NCBI RefSeq assembly: GCF_900104725.1
Contig: NZ_LT629758.1
Coordinates: forward strand, 8,828,001 to 8,892,000
DNA length: 64,000 bases
Direction of reading: 5' to 3'
Source of the DNA: Actinoplanes derwentensis
GTDB taxonomy: Bacteria; Actinomycetota; Actinomycetes; Mycobacteriales; Micromonosporaceae
Shown: piece by piece, positions 18,146 to 27,089 of the stretch
How the letters are laid out: each line of letters opens with the position of its first letter
How positions within the stretch are numbered: the stretch's first letter is position 1
Translations under genes and position numbers: made by a program
The notes under the pieces: model-generated
The model's database searches: none
The model's input: only the letters and a program-made list of their open reading frames with translations
Told to the model about the DNA's origin: nothing

Positions 18146-18709
18146 ATGACCAGGATTATCGCGGGTGTGCACGGAGGGCGGCGCTTGTCCGCCCCGTCCG
18201 GCGCTCACACCAGGCCCACATCGGACCGTGTCCGGGAGGCCTTCTTCAGTGCACTGGAAACGATGACCGAACTGTCCGGAGCGCGAGTCGCCGACCTGTA
18301 TGCCGGGTCCGGCGCCATCGGCCTGGAGTCGCTGTCGCGGGGCGCGAGTCACGCGCTGCTGGTCGAGGCGGACGCCAAGGCCGCGCGGGTGATCCGGGAC
18401 AATGTCGTGCTGCTCAAGGTCGGCCCGGCCACCCGGCTGGTGACCGGCAAGGTCCTGCAGGTCCTCGGTGACCCGCCGGCGGGTGGGCCGTACGACGTGG
18501 TCTTCGCCGATCCGCCCTATGAGCTCGGTGACGACGAGATCGACACCGTGCAGCGGGAGCTGGTGGCCAACGGATGGCTGTCCGACGACGCGGTGGTGAT
18601 CTTCGAACGATCCCGGCGCAGCGGCCCGATGAACTGGGTGGACGGTCTAGCAGGCGACCGTACCCGGCGTTACGGTGACACCACTCTTTGGTACGGTCGC
18701 CGATCATGA
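18146..18709 (+). CDS. rsmD: 16S rRNA (guanine966-N2)-methyltransferase
   Basis: RsmD methylates G966 of 16S rRNA in the 30S subunit using S-adenosylmethionine. The 187-aa protein has GGRRLSAP and TRPTSDRVREAFF at the N-terminus, the SAM motif VADLYAGSGAIGLESLSRGA, and the N-methyltransferase motif IV DPPY near residue 122. ATG 18146 is preferred; an in-frame GTG is 3 nt upstream. Its TGA overlaps the coaD ATG, the usual actinobacterial rsmD-coaD arrangement. Confidence 0.95.
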   Translation: MTRIIAGVHGGRRLSAPSGAHTRPTSDRVREAFFSALETMTELSGARVADLYAGSGAIGLESLSRGASHALLVEADAKAARVIRDNVVLLKVGPATRLVTGKVLQVLGDPPAGGPYDVVFADPPYELGDDEIDTVQRELVANGWLSDDAVVIFERSRRSGPMNWVDGLAGDRTRRYGDTTLWYGRRS

Positions 18710-19185
18710 GACGAGCGGTCTGTCCAGGCTCCTTCGACCCGGTCACCAACGGGCATCTCGACATCGTCGGCCGGGCCAGCCGGCTCTTCGACGAGGTCAT
18801 CATCGGAGTCCTCATCAACCAGTCCAAGACCGGGCTGTTCACCATCGAGGAACGCCTGGAGATGCTCCGGGAGGTGACCGCGGAGTACGGCAACGTCCGC
18901 GTCGCGTCGTTCCACGGCCTGCTGGTCGACTTCTGCCGGACCCAGGGTGCCGCGGTGGTGGTGAAGGGCCTGCGCGCGGTCAGTGACTTCGACTACGAGC
19001 TGCAGATGGCGCAGATGAACATCGGCCTCTCCGGTGTGGAGACACTGTTCATGCCGACCAATCCGCTTTACTCATTCCTGTCGTCCAGCCTGGTCAAGGA
19101 TGTGGTGAAGTGGGGCGGCGACGCCTCGGCCTACCTGCCGGACAACGTGCTGGACCGGCTCGTGGGCCGGCTGAAGCAGAACTAG
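18706..19185 (+). CDS. coaD: pantetheine-phosphate adenylyltransferase
   Basis: CoaD transfers AMP from ATP to 4'-phosphopantetheine, the penultimate step of coenzyme A synthesis. The 159-aa protein begins RRAVCPGSFDPVTNGH, which holds the nucleotidyltransferase TxGH motif, and has VVKGLRAVSDFDYE and SSSLVKDV in the correct order. ATG 18706 overlaps the rsmD stop by 4 nt; the frame is open six codons further upstream but that lies inside rsmD. Length fits the family (about 160 aa). Confidence 0.96.
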   Translation: MRRAVCPGSFDPVTNGHLDIVGRASRLFDEVIIGVLINQSKTGLFTIEERLEMLREVTAEYGNVRVASFHGLLVDFCRTQGAAVVVKGLRAVSDFDYELQMAQMNIGLSGVETLFMPTNPLYSFLSSSLVKDVVKWGGDASAYLPDNVLDRLVGRLKQN

Positions 19186-19233
19186 CCGGTTGAAGCAGAA
19201 CCAGGGGCAGCCCCAGACGGGAGTGAGACACCG

Positions 19234-19731
19234 GTGGATCCGCTCGACCGTATCGACGAGCTCATCGAGCTGATTCAGGACTCGCGCTCGGTGCCGATGT
19301 CACGGACGAACTTCATGTTCGACCGCACCGAGATGATCGAGCGCCTGGAGGACCTCCGCGCCGAGTTGCCCTCCGAGTTGCGCAAGGCGGCCGCGGTCCT
19401 GGACGAGCGGGACCGGATCGTCGACGCCGGCCGCCGGGAGGCCGACCGGATCGTCCGGGAGAGTGAGGCTGAACACGCCCGTCTGGTCTCGGTCAACGAG
19501 ATCACCGTGTCCGCCGAGCACGAGGGTTCCCGTATCATCGCGGAGGCCCGCAGCGAGGCACAACGCCTGCGTGAGGAGGTCGACGACTACGTCGACACCG
19601 CGCTGGCCAACTTCGAGCAGTTCCTGACCCGGGCGCTGGCGTCGATCGAACGCGGGCGTGACAAGATGCATGCCTTGCGCGAGATCGGAACCTTCCAGGG
19701 TGAGGATGCCGAGCGCCCCCTGCCCTTTTAG
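19234..19731 (+). CDS. coiled-coil protein (mycobacterial Rv2927c-like)
   Basis: A 165-aa cytoplasmic protein with a GTG start. It opens with DPLDRIDELIELIQDSRSVP, then SRTNFMFDR, and continues as a long coiled coil (about residues 45-150) rich in Arg, Glu and Ala, resembling DivIVA or ATP-synthase-b type helices. In mycobacteria the same slot before the DUF177 gene holds a conserved hypothetical of this kind. A scaffold role in growth or division is possible but not shown by the sequence. Confidence 0.82.
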   Translation: MDPLDRIDELIELIQDSRSVPMSRTNFMFDRTEMIERLEDLRAELPSELRKAAAVLDERDRIVDAGRREADRIVRESEAEHARLVSVNEITVSAEHEGSRIIAEARSEAQRLREEVDDYVDTALANFEQFLTRALASIERGRDKMHALREIGTFQGEDAERPLPF

Positions 19732-19805
19732 CGATACCCGATTCGACGACGTCCTCCAGCTCAGGTAATGTTTTCGGTCGGCCTACCCATGGCTGAGGAA
19801 TCACG

Positions 19806-20369
19806 ATGCCCAAGTCACCGCAGAGCCACCTGGACCCCAGGAAACCGCTGGTCGTCGACACGACGAAACTGCCGCGGCAGCCTGGTGCGACGCGTGCCCT
19901 GAACAGGGTGGTGCCGGCCCCGGCGGACCTCGGTGTGGAGATGATCTCGGTCCCGGTGGGGTCTGATCTCACGCTCGACATGAGCATGACGTCGGTCTCC
20001 GAAGGGGTCTACATCACAGGCGCCGTCCGCGGCTCGCTCACCGGCGAGTGCGGCCGTTGCCTCAACGAGATCGACAAGTCGTTCGCGGTGACCATCGCGG
20101 AGTTGTTCGCGTACGCGGACCTCCCCACGGAGGAGACCACCGAGGACGACGAGGTCGGGCGGATGTCGGGCGACCTGCTTGACTTGGAGCCGGCAGTCCG
20201 GGACGCGATCGTTCTGACGCTGCCGACCACTCCGCTCTGCCGCCCGGACTGCCCAGGGTTGTGCCCCGACTGCGGGGTGCACTTCGACGACCTTCCGGCT
20301 GATCACAGCCATGAGGAAGTCGATCCCCGCTGGGCCGCACTGCGCAACCTGTCAAACAACAAGGAGTAG
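19806..20369 (+). CDS. YceD/DUF177 family protein
   Basis: A 187-aa protein with the DUF177 core: LTGECGRCLNEI (near residue 80) and, in the C-terminal part, the conserved block LCRPDCPGLCPDCG with four cysteines in CxxxCxxxCxxC spacing. DUF177 proteins sit next to rpmF in most bacteria and are linked to 23S rRNA or L32 metabolism. Here rpmF starts 5 nt downstream, and the coupling implies a role in large-subunit production. The ATG start at 19806 is the natural one. Confidence 0.9.
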   Translation: MPKSPQSHLDPRKPLVVDTTKLPRQPGATRALNRVVPAPADLGVEMISVPVGSDLTLDMSMTSVSEGVYITGAVRGSLTGECGRCLNEIDKSFAVTIAELFAYADLPTEETTEDDEVGRMSGDLLDLEPAVRDAIVLTLPTTPLCRPDCPGLCPDCGVHFDDLPADHSHEEVDPRWAALRNLSNNKE

Positions 20370-20374
20370 GAACC

Positions 20375-20548
20375 GTGGCCGTCCCGAAGCGCAAGATGTC
20401 GCGCAGCAACACCCGCTCGCGGCGGGCGAACTGGAAGGCGACCGCGGTGGTTACCGCGGCCTGCTCCCAGTGCAAGTCGCCGAAGCTGCCGCACACCGCC
20501 TGTGGCGTCTGCGGCACCTACAACGGCCGTCAGGTCCTCGAGGTCTGA
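20375..20548 (+). CDS. rpmF: 50S ribosomal protein L32 (zinc-binding form)
   Basis: A 57-aa protein, read directly: it begins VAVPKRKMSRSNTRSRRANW and has CSQC (C30, C33) and CGVC (C43, C46), the L32 zinc ribbon. GTG 20375 follows GGAGTAGGAACC, which overlaps the end of the DUF177 gene. It is the zinc-dependent C+ form, like the L28 gene at 11 kb. Order DUF177-rpmF-plsX-rnc is classic. Confidence 0.97.
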   Translation: MAVPKRKMSRSNTRSRRANWKATAVVTAACSQCKSPKLPHTACGVCGTYNGRQVLEV

Positions 20549-20557
20549 CGTCGCCGC

Positions 20558-21553
20558 GTGACGCGCCCGATCTTCGGGCGGGTCGTGCCCGAGCGGTGGC
20601 GAACCACCGGTGCCACGGCTCCCGGACAGCGCACTGTCGGGGAGCCGGGCACCGCGCGGATCGCCGTCGACCTCCTCGGCGGGGACCAAGCTCCCGCCGT
20701 CGTGGTTGACGGCGCTCTGCGTGCTTGCCGAGCAGATCCGTCCCTTCACCTGACTCTCGTCGGCCCGGCCGAAGCCGCCGACGCGGTGCTCGCTGCCCTG
20801 AAACCGGGCGAGCGGCGCCGGATCACCACCGCGATCACCGCCACCGAGACCGTCAACGGCGCGGTGCGGGCGGTCGCCGAGGGCCGCGCCGACGCCCTCG
20901 TCTCCGCCGGGGACACCCGGGTCCTGGTGCTCTCCGCGGCCCGTGAACTGGGCCGCTGGCCCGGCATCCGCCGCCCCGCTCTCACCGCTGTGCTGCCGAC
21001 CGCGGCCGGCCGCCTGGTCCTGCTCGACGTGGGCTCGTCCGTCGATCCCGACGCGGAGACCCTGGCTTGGCATGCCCGGCTCGGTGCCGCGTACGCCTCG
21101 GTCGTGCACCACGTGTCCGCGCCCCGAGTGGGCCTGCTCACCATCGGCACCGAACCCGGCAAGGGCGATCGCCTGCGCCGTGCCCTGCCCGCTCAGCTCT
21201 ACGACCTGCCGTTGCCCGCCGGTGCCCGGTACGCCGGCCTGGTCGAGGGCGGCGACGTCGTGCTCGGCCGGGCCGCCGATGTCGTGGTGACCGACGGGTT
21301 CACCGGAAACGTACTGCTCAAGGGCCTGGAGACGGCGTACGCGCTGACCGGCCCGCCCTCCCCGGACGCCGAACCGCCACCCCGTGCCGCACTGCTGCTC
21401 GGGGTCTCCGGCACGGTCGTCGTCTGTCACGGTGCCGCTCGCGGCCCCGATCTGGCCGCGGGCATCGCGCTCGCGGCCGACCTGCACCGCCGCGGCTCCG
21501 TCGCGGCCATCGCCGATCTGCTGAGAGCCCAGCGAGGTATCGCCCATGATTGA
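20558..21553 (+). CDS. plsX: phosphate acyltransferase PlsX (divergent)
   Basis: PlsX converts acyl-ACP to acyl-phosphate for phospholipid synthesis. The 331-aa protein has [12 protein letters not shown] (family: DAMGGDxAP), [39 protein letters not shown] and, near the end, [14 protein letters not shown]. The usual SAGNTGA motif reads SAGDTRV, and the protein starts with about 30 residues not usual for the family, so a later start is possible. The divergence might mean altered activity. It overlaps rnc by 8 nt. Another acyl-acceptor enzyme, plsC, lies far upstream. Confidence 0.85.
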   Translation: MTRPIFGRVVPERWRTTGATAPGQRTVGEPGTARIAVDLLGGDQAPAVVVDGALRACRADPSLHLTLVGPAEAADAVLAALKPGERRRITTAITATETVNGAVRAVAEGRADALVSAGDTRVLVLSAARELGRWPGIRRPALTAVLPTAAGRLVLLDVGSSVDPDAETLAWHARLGAAYASVVHHVSAPRVGLLTIGTEPGKGDRLRRALPAQLYDLPLPAGARYAGLVEGGDVVLGRAADVVVTDGFTGNVLLKGLETAYALTGPPSPDAEPPPRAALLLGVSGTVVVCHGAARGPDLAAGIALAADLHRRGSVAAIADLLRAQRGIAHD

Positions 21554-22313
21554 CAAGCGCCGCCGCCCGTCCACCGAGCCGCTCGAGGAGGCCTTCGGTG
21601 TGCCGTTCAAGCCGGAGCTGCTGGAACGCGCACTGACTCACCGCTCGTACGCCTACGAGAACGGCGGCCTGCCGACCAACGAGCGCCTGGAGTTCCTGGG
21701 CGACTCGGTGCTCGGTGTGGTGATCACCTCGGCCCTGTTCCACAACCACCCGGATCTGCCCGAGGGTCAGCTCGCCAAGCTGCGCGCGAGCGTGGTCAAC
21801 ATGCACGCGCTGGCCGACGTGGCGCGCGGTCTGGGCCCGGCCGGGCTCGGCCCGCATCTGCTGCTCGGTAAGGGTGAGGAGACCACCGGTGGCCGGGACA
21901 AGGCGAGCATCCTGGCGGACACGCTGGAGGCGCTGCTCGGTGCGATCTACCTGGAGCACGGGCTGGAGATCGCCGGCGAGGTGATCCACCGGTTGTTCGA
22001 CCCGCTGATGGCCGAGTCGGCCGGCCGGGGCGCCGCGCTGGACTGGAAGACCAGTCTGCAGGAGCTGACGGCGGCGCTCGGGCTGGGTGTGCCGGACTAC
22101 CTGATCGAGGACTCCGGTCCGGATCACGCGAAGACGTTCACCGCCTGGGTGGTCGTCGCGGGCGAGCGGTACGGCGGCTCCGAGGGCCGCAGCAAGAAGC
22201 AGGCTGAGCAGCGGGCTGCCGCGGCGGCCTGGCGGACGCTGACCGAGCAGAGCGAGTCGGAGGAGAGCGAGTCGGAGCCGGAGAAGTCGGAGCCGGAGAA
22301 GGCCGAGTCGTGA
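21546..22313 (+). CDS. rnc: ribonuclease III
   Basis: RNase III cleaves double-stranded RNA in rRNA maturation and mRNA decay. The 255-aa protein has the signature [12 protein letters not shown] near residue 47, the catalytic [13 protein letters not shown] (near residue 121), and a C-terminal double-stranded RNA-binding domain ending in [17 protein letters not shown]. The last about 20 residues are an added acidic tail (repeats of SESE, EKSEPEK), probably disordered. ATG 21546 overlaps plsX. Confidence 0.97.
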   Translation: MIDKRRRPSTEPLEEAFGVPFKPELLERALTHRSYAYENGGLPTNERLEFLGDSVLGVVITSALFHNHPDLPEGQLAKLRASVVNMHALADVARGLGPAGLGPHLLLGKGEETTGGRDKASILADTLEALLGAIYLEHGLEIAGEVIHRLFDPLMAESAGRGAALDWKTSLQELTAALGLGVPDYLIEDSGPDHAKTFTAWVVVAGERYGGSEGRSKKQAEQRAAAAAWRTLTEQSESEESESEPEKSEPEKAES

Positions 22314-23473
22314 CCCTGGTCACCGAAAAACCCACGAAAGATGATCTGTGGGAGAAATCGGGTGGCTGGTCGGGGGTCGGAGCCGCAGTCGGCATCCTCG
22401 CCCTGACCCGGATCGGCCAGCTCCTCATGATCGCCTGGATGGGCGGCGCCAACGCCGAGCCCAAGACGGTCTGGGACCGGCTGCTGATCTGGGACGCCGG
22501 CTGGTTCCTACGGGTCGCGATGGACGGTTACCCGGAGGGCTTCACCTACTCGGCCGACGGCCGTCTCGAAGGCAACGAACTGGCCTTCTTCCCGGTCTAC
22601 CCGATGCTGATCCGAGCCGGGGCCGGGCTCGGCATCGACCCGGGTGTGGCCGCCCTGACCGTGGCCTGGGTGGCCTCGGTCGGCGCGGCGGTCGCCCTGC
22701 ATCTGCTCGGCACCAGCCTCTACAGCAAACGGGCGGGCTGGGCGCTGGTGGCGATCTGCTGCTCGGCGCCCGCGTCGGTGGTGCTGTCCATGGCGTACTC
22801 GGAAAGCATCTATATCGCCCTGGTCGCCGGCATGTTCGTGGCCGCCCACCGCAAGGTGTGGTGGGCCGCCGGACTGCTCGGCCTGCTCACCGCACTGTCC
22901 AGGCCGACCGGCGCGGCTGCCGCGATCGGTCTCACGGTGGCCGCGCTGCTGGCCGTCCGGGCGAACCGCGAGCAGGCCTGGAAGCCCCTCACGGCGGCCG
23001 CCACGGCACTCGCCGGAGTGCCGCTCTACCTGGGCTGGGTCGCCTATCGGGTGGGTGACCTGACCGCCTGGTTCAAGATCCAGACAGCGGGCTGGGGCAC
23101 CTCGTTCGACTACGGGAAGAGCACCGCCGAGTTCCTCTGGAGCACCCTGCGCTCCGGCGACGGCTGGATCCCGGTCAGCATGGCGTTCCTGCTGCTGGTG
23201 GCGCTGGCCGCGGCCGGGGTGGCGCTGGCACAGAAGCCGTGGCTGCCGTTGGCCGTCTACGGGATCGTGGCGATGATCCTGGTCTATGGTCAGGCCGGGT
23301 TCTACCACTCCAAACCACGGCTGCTGCTGCCCGTACTGTTGACGCTGCTGCCCGCCGTCGTGGCGGCGTCCAAGGCCCGCCCCCGGGTCGCGATCCTGTC
23401 CATCACCGCGTGGGCGCTGTTCGGTCTCTGGTACGGCGCCTACCTCGTCACCGTCTGGCCCTACACGCTGTAG
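22310..23473 (+). CDS. PIG-V-like membrane mannosyltransferase
   Basis: A 387-aa polytopic membrane protein, with about nine to ten hydrophobic helices. The lumen-facing motif [15 protein letters not shown] near residue 62 and [12 protein letters not shown] near residue 90 match GT-C enzymes of the PIG-V family (Pfam Mannosyl_trans2), which use polyprenyl-phosphate mannose as donor on the outer face. The acceptor is unknown. It starts at a GTG overlapping the rnc stop (GTGA) and precedes fpg by 13 nt. Its place in this core operon is not typical of mycobacteria. Confidence 0.75.
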   Translation: MTLVTEKPTKDDLWEKSGGWSGVGAAVGILALTRIGQLLMIAWMGGANAEPKTVWDRLLIWDAGWFLRVAMDGYPEGFTYSADGRLEGNELAFFPVYPMLIRAGAGLGIDPGVAALTVAWVASVGAAVALHLLGTSLYSKRAGWALVAICCSAPASVVLSMAYSESIYIALVAGMFVAAHRKVWWAAGLLGLLTALSRPTGAAAAIGLTVAALLAVRANREQAWKPLTAAATALAGVPLYLGWVAYRVGDLTAWFKIQTAGWGTSFDYGKSTAEFLWSTLRSGDGWIPVSMAFLLLVALAAAGVALAQKPWLPLAVYGIVAMILVYGQAGFYHSKPRLLLPVLLTLLPAVVAASKARPRVAILSITAWALFGLWYGAYLVTVWPYTL

Positions 23474-23486
23474 AGGAACCCTTGAA

Positions 23487-24344
23487 GTGCCTGAGCTTCC
23501 CGAGGTCGAGACCGTCCGCATGGGCCTGGCGAAGTGGGTGACCGGCCGCACCATCGCCACCGCCGAGGTGCTGCATCCCCGCGCCATCCGCCGGCACGTG
23601 CCCGGCGACGCCCACTTCTCCGCGGTGCTGGCCGGCCGGACCGTGCTGGACGTCGCCCGCCGCGGCAAATACCTGTGGCTGGCGCTCGACTCCGGCGACG
23701 CCATCATCGGCCACCTGGGGATGAGCGGCCAGCTGCTGATGCAGCCGGCCGAGGCGGCGGACGAGAAACACCTGCGGGTCCGGTTCACCTTCACCGACGG
23801 CGGCCCGCAGCTGCGCTTCGTCGACCAGCGCACCTTCGGCGGCCTCTCGGTCTCCGACGGCGGCGCCGAACTGCCCACCGAGATCTCGCACATCGCCCGC
23901 GACCCGATGGACCCGCTCTTCGACGACGAGGCCTTCACTGCCCGGATGCGCGGCCGGCACACCGAGGTCAAACGCGCCATCCTGGACCAGACGCTGATCT
24001 CCGGAGTCGGCAACATCTACGCCGACGAGGCGCTGTGGCGGGCGAAGCTGCACGGCACCCGCCCCACCGACCAGCTGTCCGCCCCCGCGGTGAAACGCCT
24101 GCTGGCCGACATCCGCGACGTGCTGGGCGAGGCGATCAAGGCCGGCGGCACCAGCTTCGACGAGCTCTACGTGGACGTGAACGGCGAAAGCGGCTACTTC
24201 GACCGCTCCCTCAACGCGTACGGCCGCGAACACGAGCCCTGCCACCGCTGCGGCACCCCCATCCGCCGCGAACAGTTCATGAACCGCTCCTCGTTCAGCT
24301 GCCCCAAATGCCAACCCAGACTCCGGGCTTCGGTACGGGGTTGA
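23487..24344 (+). CDS. mutM: formamidopyrimidine-DNA glycosylase
   Basis: This bifunctional glycosylase/AP lyase excises 8-oxoguanine and formamidopyrimidines. The 285-aa product begins [10 protein letters not shown], with the catalytic Pro2 and Glu3, has the RRGKYLW block with the DNA-contacting Lys, [12 protein letters not shown], and a C-terminal zinc finger (CHRCGTP...CPKC, four cysteines). GTG 23487 is the start. It ends the core operon; the following Spherulin-4 gene is convergent. Confidence 0.96.
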   Translation: MPELPEVETVRMGLAKWVTGRTIATAEVLHPRAIRRHVPGDAHFSAVLAGRTVLDVARRGKYLWLALDSGDAIIGHLGMSGQLLMQPAEAADEKHLRVRFTFTDGGPQLRFVDQRTFGGLSVSDGGAELPTEISHIARDPMDPLFDDEAFTARMRGRHTEVKRAILDQTLISGVGNIYADEALWRAKLHGTRPTDQLSAPAVKRLLADIRDVLGEAIKAGGTSFDELYVDVNGESGYFDRSLNAYGREHEPCHRCGTPIRREQFMNRSSFSCPKCQPRLRASVRG

Positions 24345-24504
24345 CCCACAGCCCCGTGTGATCCGCGCAAGGCCGGCGAAACTCCAGCCCACCCCGCGAC
24401 CGCCGGGCCGAATGCGATGGCCGGGGCCACCCCGAAAAATCCCAGGTACCTGACCGCAACACAGTCACTTCGTCTCGTTTTCCGGTACGGGGCGGCCGGA
24501 TCGG

Positions 24505-25062
24505 TCAAGCCGCGGCCTGGCCGGCTTGTTCGGTGTTCACCCTGGGGGACGCGTCGGTTGCCAGGCCGAAGCCGGCTCCGCGGCGGCCCATCAGACGGCG
24601 GGCGGCGGTCAGCAGCGGGGCGGGTACCCCGTACACGATGTGGCCGTCGCCCGGCCGCACGCCGTCGCCGTCCCAGCTCTGATAGGACGACCAGGGGCCC
24701 TCGAAGGTGCAGATCCGCACGCCGAGATCGCGGTAGAGCGGGTGCGTCGGCACGCCGGGGTTCAGGACCACCCGGTGCAGGCCGCGCCGGGCCGCCAGGC
24801 GCACGGTCAGCGCTACCGGGCCGACCCCGCCGGATCCGGCCGGAGCGCGGTCCAGGAAGAGGCCTTCGACGCCGTCGGCGCGCCACGCGTCCACGTCGGC
24901 CAGGACGTCGGCGAGTGAGCGGCCACCCCAGTCCAGATCGATGCGGCCGAGTGACTGGTGCAGGCTGCGGCGGTCGCCGGGCTGTTCCCGGACGATCCAG
25001 GTGTCGGAGTCCAGTTCCAGCTCGTGCGACGGGTGGGCGTACGGGGGGAACAGGGTCTTCAC
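24505..25062 (-). CDS. Spherulin-4 family protein, N-terminally shortened
   Basis: A 185-aa protein that matches the C-terminal half of the Spherulin-4 / PelA-hydrolase type TIM barrel: GVEGLFLDR (family: GiFfDE, with the catalytic acid), RVVLNPGVPTHPLYRDLG, and ICTFEGPWSSYQSW. The family is usually 220-280 aa; the N-terminal strands are short or degenerate here. It has no signal peptide. GTG 25062 overlaps the stop of the membrane-protein gene, so both are translationally coupled. In Pel loci, a hydrolase of this fold trims the polymer. Whether this shortened form is active is unknown. Confidence 0.75.
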   Translation of the reverse strand: MKTLFPPYAHPSHELELDSDTWIVREQPGDRRSLHQSLGRIDLDWGGRSLADVLADVDAWRADGVEGLFLDRAPAGSGGVGPVALTVRLAARRGLHRVVLNPGVPTHPLYRDLGVRICTFEGPWSSYQSWDGDGVRPGDGHIVYGVPAPLLTAARRLMGRRGAGFGLATDASPRVNTEQAGQAAA

Positions 25063-27089
25063 GGCGTCCTCCGGAGGTCGGCGGCGGTCAGGGCGACGAT
25101 GAGCAGGCCGGCGAGGTGCGTGGCGGCGAGCACGGTGCAGGCGGCGGGCAGCAGTCCGGCCGGTGAGGCGAACAGGGCCAGCACCGTGGCGGCGGCCGGT
25201 GGGATGCCGGCCAGGGTCGCGGCGATTCCGTACCGGGACCGTGCAGCGAGCAGGAAGGTGACCGCGAACACCCCACTGAGCAGGGTTGCGGCGGCGAGCG
25301 CGAGTACCGCCTCGGCAGCGCCGGGCACGTTCGCGAACCCGTGCGGCAGCCGGTAGGCGGCGACCAGCAGGCCACATCCGGCGGCGAACGGCGGCACCAG
25401 CGCGGCCAGGGTGATCACGGTGACGTTGCGGGCGTGCCGGTCGAACTCCGGGGAGGTCTCGGCCGAGTCCAGCGCGGCGTCGAGCCGGGCGGTGTGCCAG
25501 CCGATCAGGCCTTCCATCAGCGGTACAGCCAGCAGCAGCGGCAGCGCGGCGGGCAACGGCATCATCGCCGGGCCGCCCCGCCACAGCAGCGTCACACAGA
25601 TAGCCTGGGCCGCGCCGATGAACGCGTGCGCCACCCCGCGCTGGTGTTCAACCCGGGTCAGGCGCGGAATCCGGCCACTGCCGATGGCCGGAATCCGGCC
25701 ACTACCGGCGGTGAGCACGGCGGGCCGGAAGGCGCGGACCGCGGTCGCCACGATCGCGGCCGGAAGCATCGTCTCGACCGGGATCAGGGCGGCCTCGGCG
25801 ATCCCGGCGGCGTCGGCCATCGCGGCGGCGGCGAGCAGCCAGCACGGCATGAACCAGGCGGCCACCGAACTCTCCGCCCGGGTGACCAGGGCAGCGGTCA
25901 CGGTGGCGAGCGTGAGCAGCCCGCAGGCGCCGATCGTCGCGGCTACCACGGGGTCCGCGCCCAGCAGTTCGGCCGGTGCCACCCACACCAGCGCGCACCA
26001 GAGCCCGATCATCGCGGCGAACCCGGCGGCCACCACCCGGGCCGCGGCGGACGGCCCACCCCGGGCGGCGACGCTCACTCCCACGCTGGTCAAGCCTTGA
26101 GCCGCGGTCCAGCCGAAGAACAGCATCAGCGCCGTCACCGGCCAGGCGACCCGGCTCAGCGAGCCCGCCGCGGCCACCGCGACGCACAACGGCCCCAGGT
26201 AGAGGCCGCAGCGGACCACCGCGGCCTTGAGATAGACGCTGTGTGTGCGCCGGGCGTGCGCCCACCGGCCGCGGTCCCGGAAGCCGCCCTCGGTGGTCTC
26301 CGGAGCGGCCGGATCCTCGTCGAGGCCGGGTAGCGGCTGCTCGTCGCCGGTCGTCCCGGCCCAGATCTCCCAGGCCCGCTCCCGTTCGCTGGTGTCGATC
26401 CAGCCTTTCGCCTGCTGCGGTTCCTCGGGTTCGGGTTCGCCCCGGAGAGCGGCCGGGCCTTCGCCCGGGCGAGCGGGCGGGCCTTCGCCCGAAAGGGCCG
26501 TAGCGCCGTCGCCCCGGAGAGCTGTCGCGCCGTCGCCCCGGCGTGCGGCCGGGTCGTCCGCACGCCGGATGACCGGGCTGTCGCCGCTGGGGAAGGCGAG
26601 GCCGTATTCGCCGCTACGGAAGGCCCGGTGCTCGCTGCTCGGGACGGCCGGGTCGTCGCCGTTCCGGAAAATGAGGTCGCCTTCGCTGCGGAAAGTCAGG
26701 TCGCCGTCGTTCCGGAAGGCCTGGTCGCCCTCGCTGCGGAAAGCCGGGCCGTCGAGCGGATCGGTGCGGCCGGGTGGTGGCAGCGCCTGACCGGGCCCGG
26801 TGGTCCACGGATCCCAGGCCGGTGCCGGGAACTCGACATCGGTGAGCCCGGCGGCGGCCACCGCCTCCGGTTCGTCGGCGGCGTGCCGGCCCCGGCGGCG
26901 TGCCGGCGCGGTCTCCACCTGATTGAGCGGTCCGGGCCGGCCGTCCTGGTTGAGCGGTCCGTGCCGGCCGTCGGCGGAGGCCGGGACCGGGACGGACGCT
27001 GAGGAGGAGGCGTTGAGACGCCGCCGGTTGCGGTTGCGGGCGGACCGGGTGACGGCGCCGCCCGTCTCGCGTGGGGGAGTGACGGTCAT
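25059..27089 (-). CDS. large polytopic membrane protein with octapeptide-repeat N-terminus
   Basis: A 676-aa protein in two parts. Residues 1-280 are hydrophilic and low-complexity, with about 13 tandem octapeptides (residues 117-221; FRSEGDQA, FRNDGDLT, ARRGDGAT, ALSGEGPP and so on). From about residue 281 there are roughly 11-12 hydrophobic helices, consistent with a transporter or flippase; PelG-like export is an inference from context. ATG 27089 overlaps the stop of the glycosyltransferase gene upstream (ATGA). I do not see a confident family signature in the membrane part. Confidence 0.65.
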   Translation of the reverse strand: MTVTPPRETGGAVTRSARNRNRRRLNASSSASVPVPASADGRHGPLNQDGRPGPLNQVETAPARRRGRHAADEPEAVAAAGLTDVEFPAPAWDPWTTGPGQALPPPGRTDPLDGPAFRSEGDQAFRNDGDLTFRSEGDLIFRNGDDPAVPSSEHRAFRSGEYGLAFPSGDSPVIRRADDPAARRGDGATALRGDGATALSGEGPPARPGEGPAALRGEPEPEEPQQAKGWIDTSERERAWEIWAGTTGDEQPLPGLDEDPAAPETTEGGFRDRGRWAHARRTHSVYLKAAVVRCGLYLGPLCVAVAAAGSLSRVAWPVTALMLFFGWTAAQGLTSVGVSVAARGGPSAAARVVAAGFAAMIGLWCALVWVAPAELLGADPVVAATIGACGLLTLATVTAALVTRAESSVAAWFMPCWLLAAAAMADAAGIAEAALIPVETMLPAAIVATAVRAFRPAVLTAGSGRIPAIGSGRIPRLTRVEHQRGVAHAFIGAAQAICVTLLWRGGPAMMPLPAALPLLLAVPLMEGLIGWHTARLDAALDSAETSPEFDRHARNVTVITLAALVPPFAAGCGLLVAAYRLPHGFANVPGAAEAVLALAAATLLSGVFAVTFLLAARSRYGIAATLAGIPPAAATVLALFASPAGLLPAACTVLAATHLAGLLIVALTAADLRRTP
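26427..26741 (-). repeat. 24-bp tandem repeats inside the membrane-protein gene
   Basis: About 13 imperfect 24-bp units encode octapeptides of type F/L-R-S/G-E/D-G-D/E-x-x. The upstream part of the array (minus-strand sense) alternates between two unit types. Because the unit length is a multiple of three, copy changes keep frame. This is a coding minisatellite, not a CRISPR array, as there are no unique spacers. Confidence 0.8.

Noticed and set aside
26427..26741. Regular 24-bp repeats considered as a CRISPR array
   Set aside because: Units are contiguous and in frame with a protein; there are no spacers and no cas genes.
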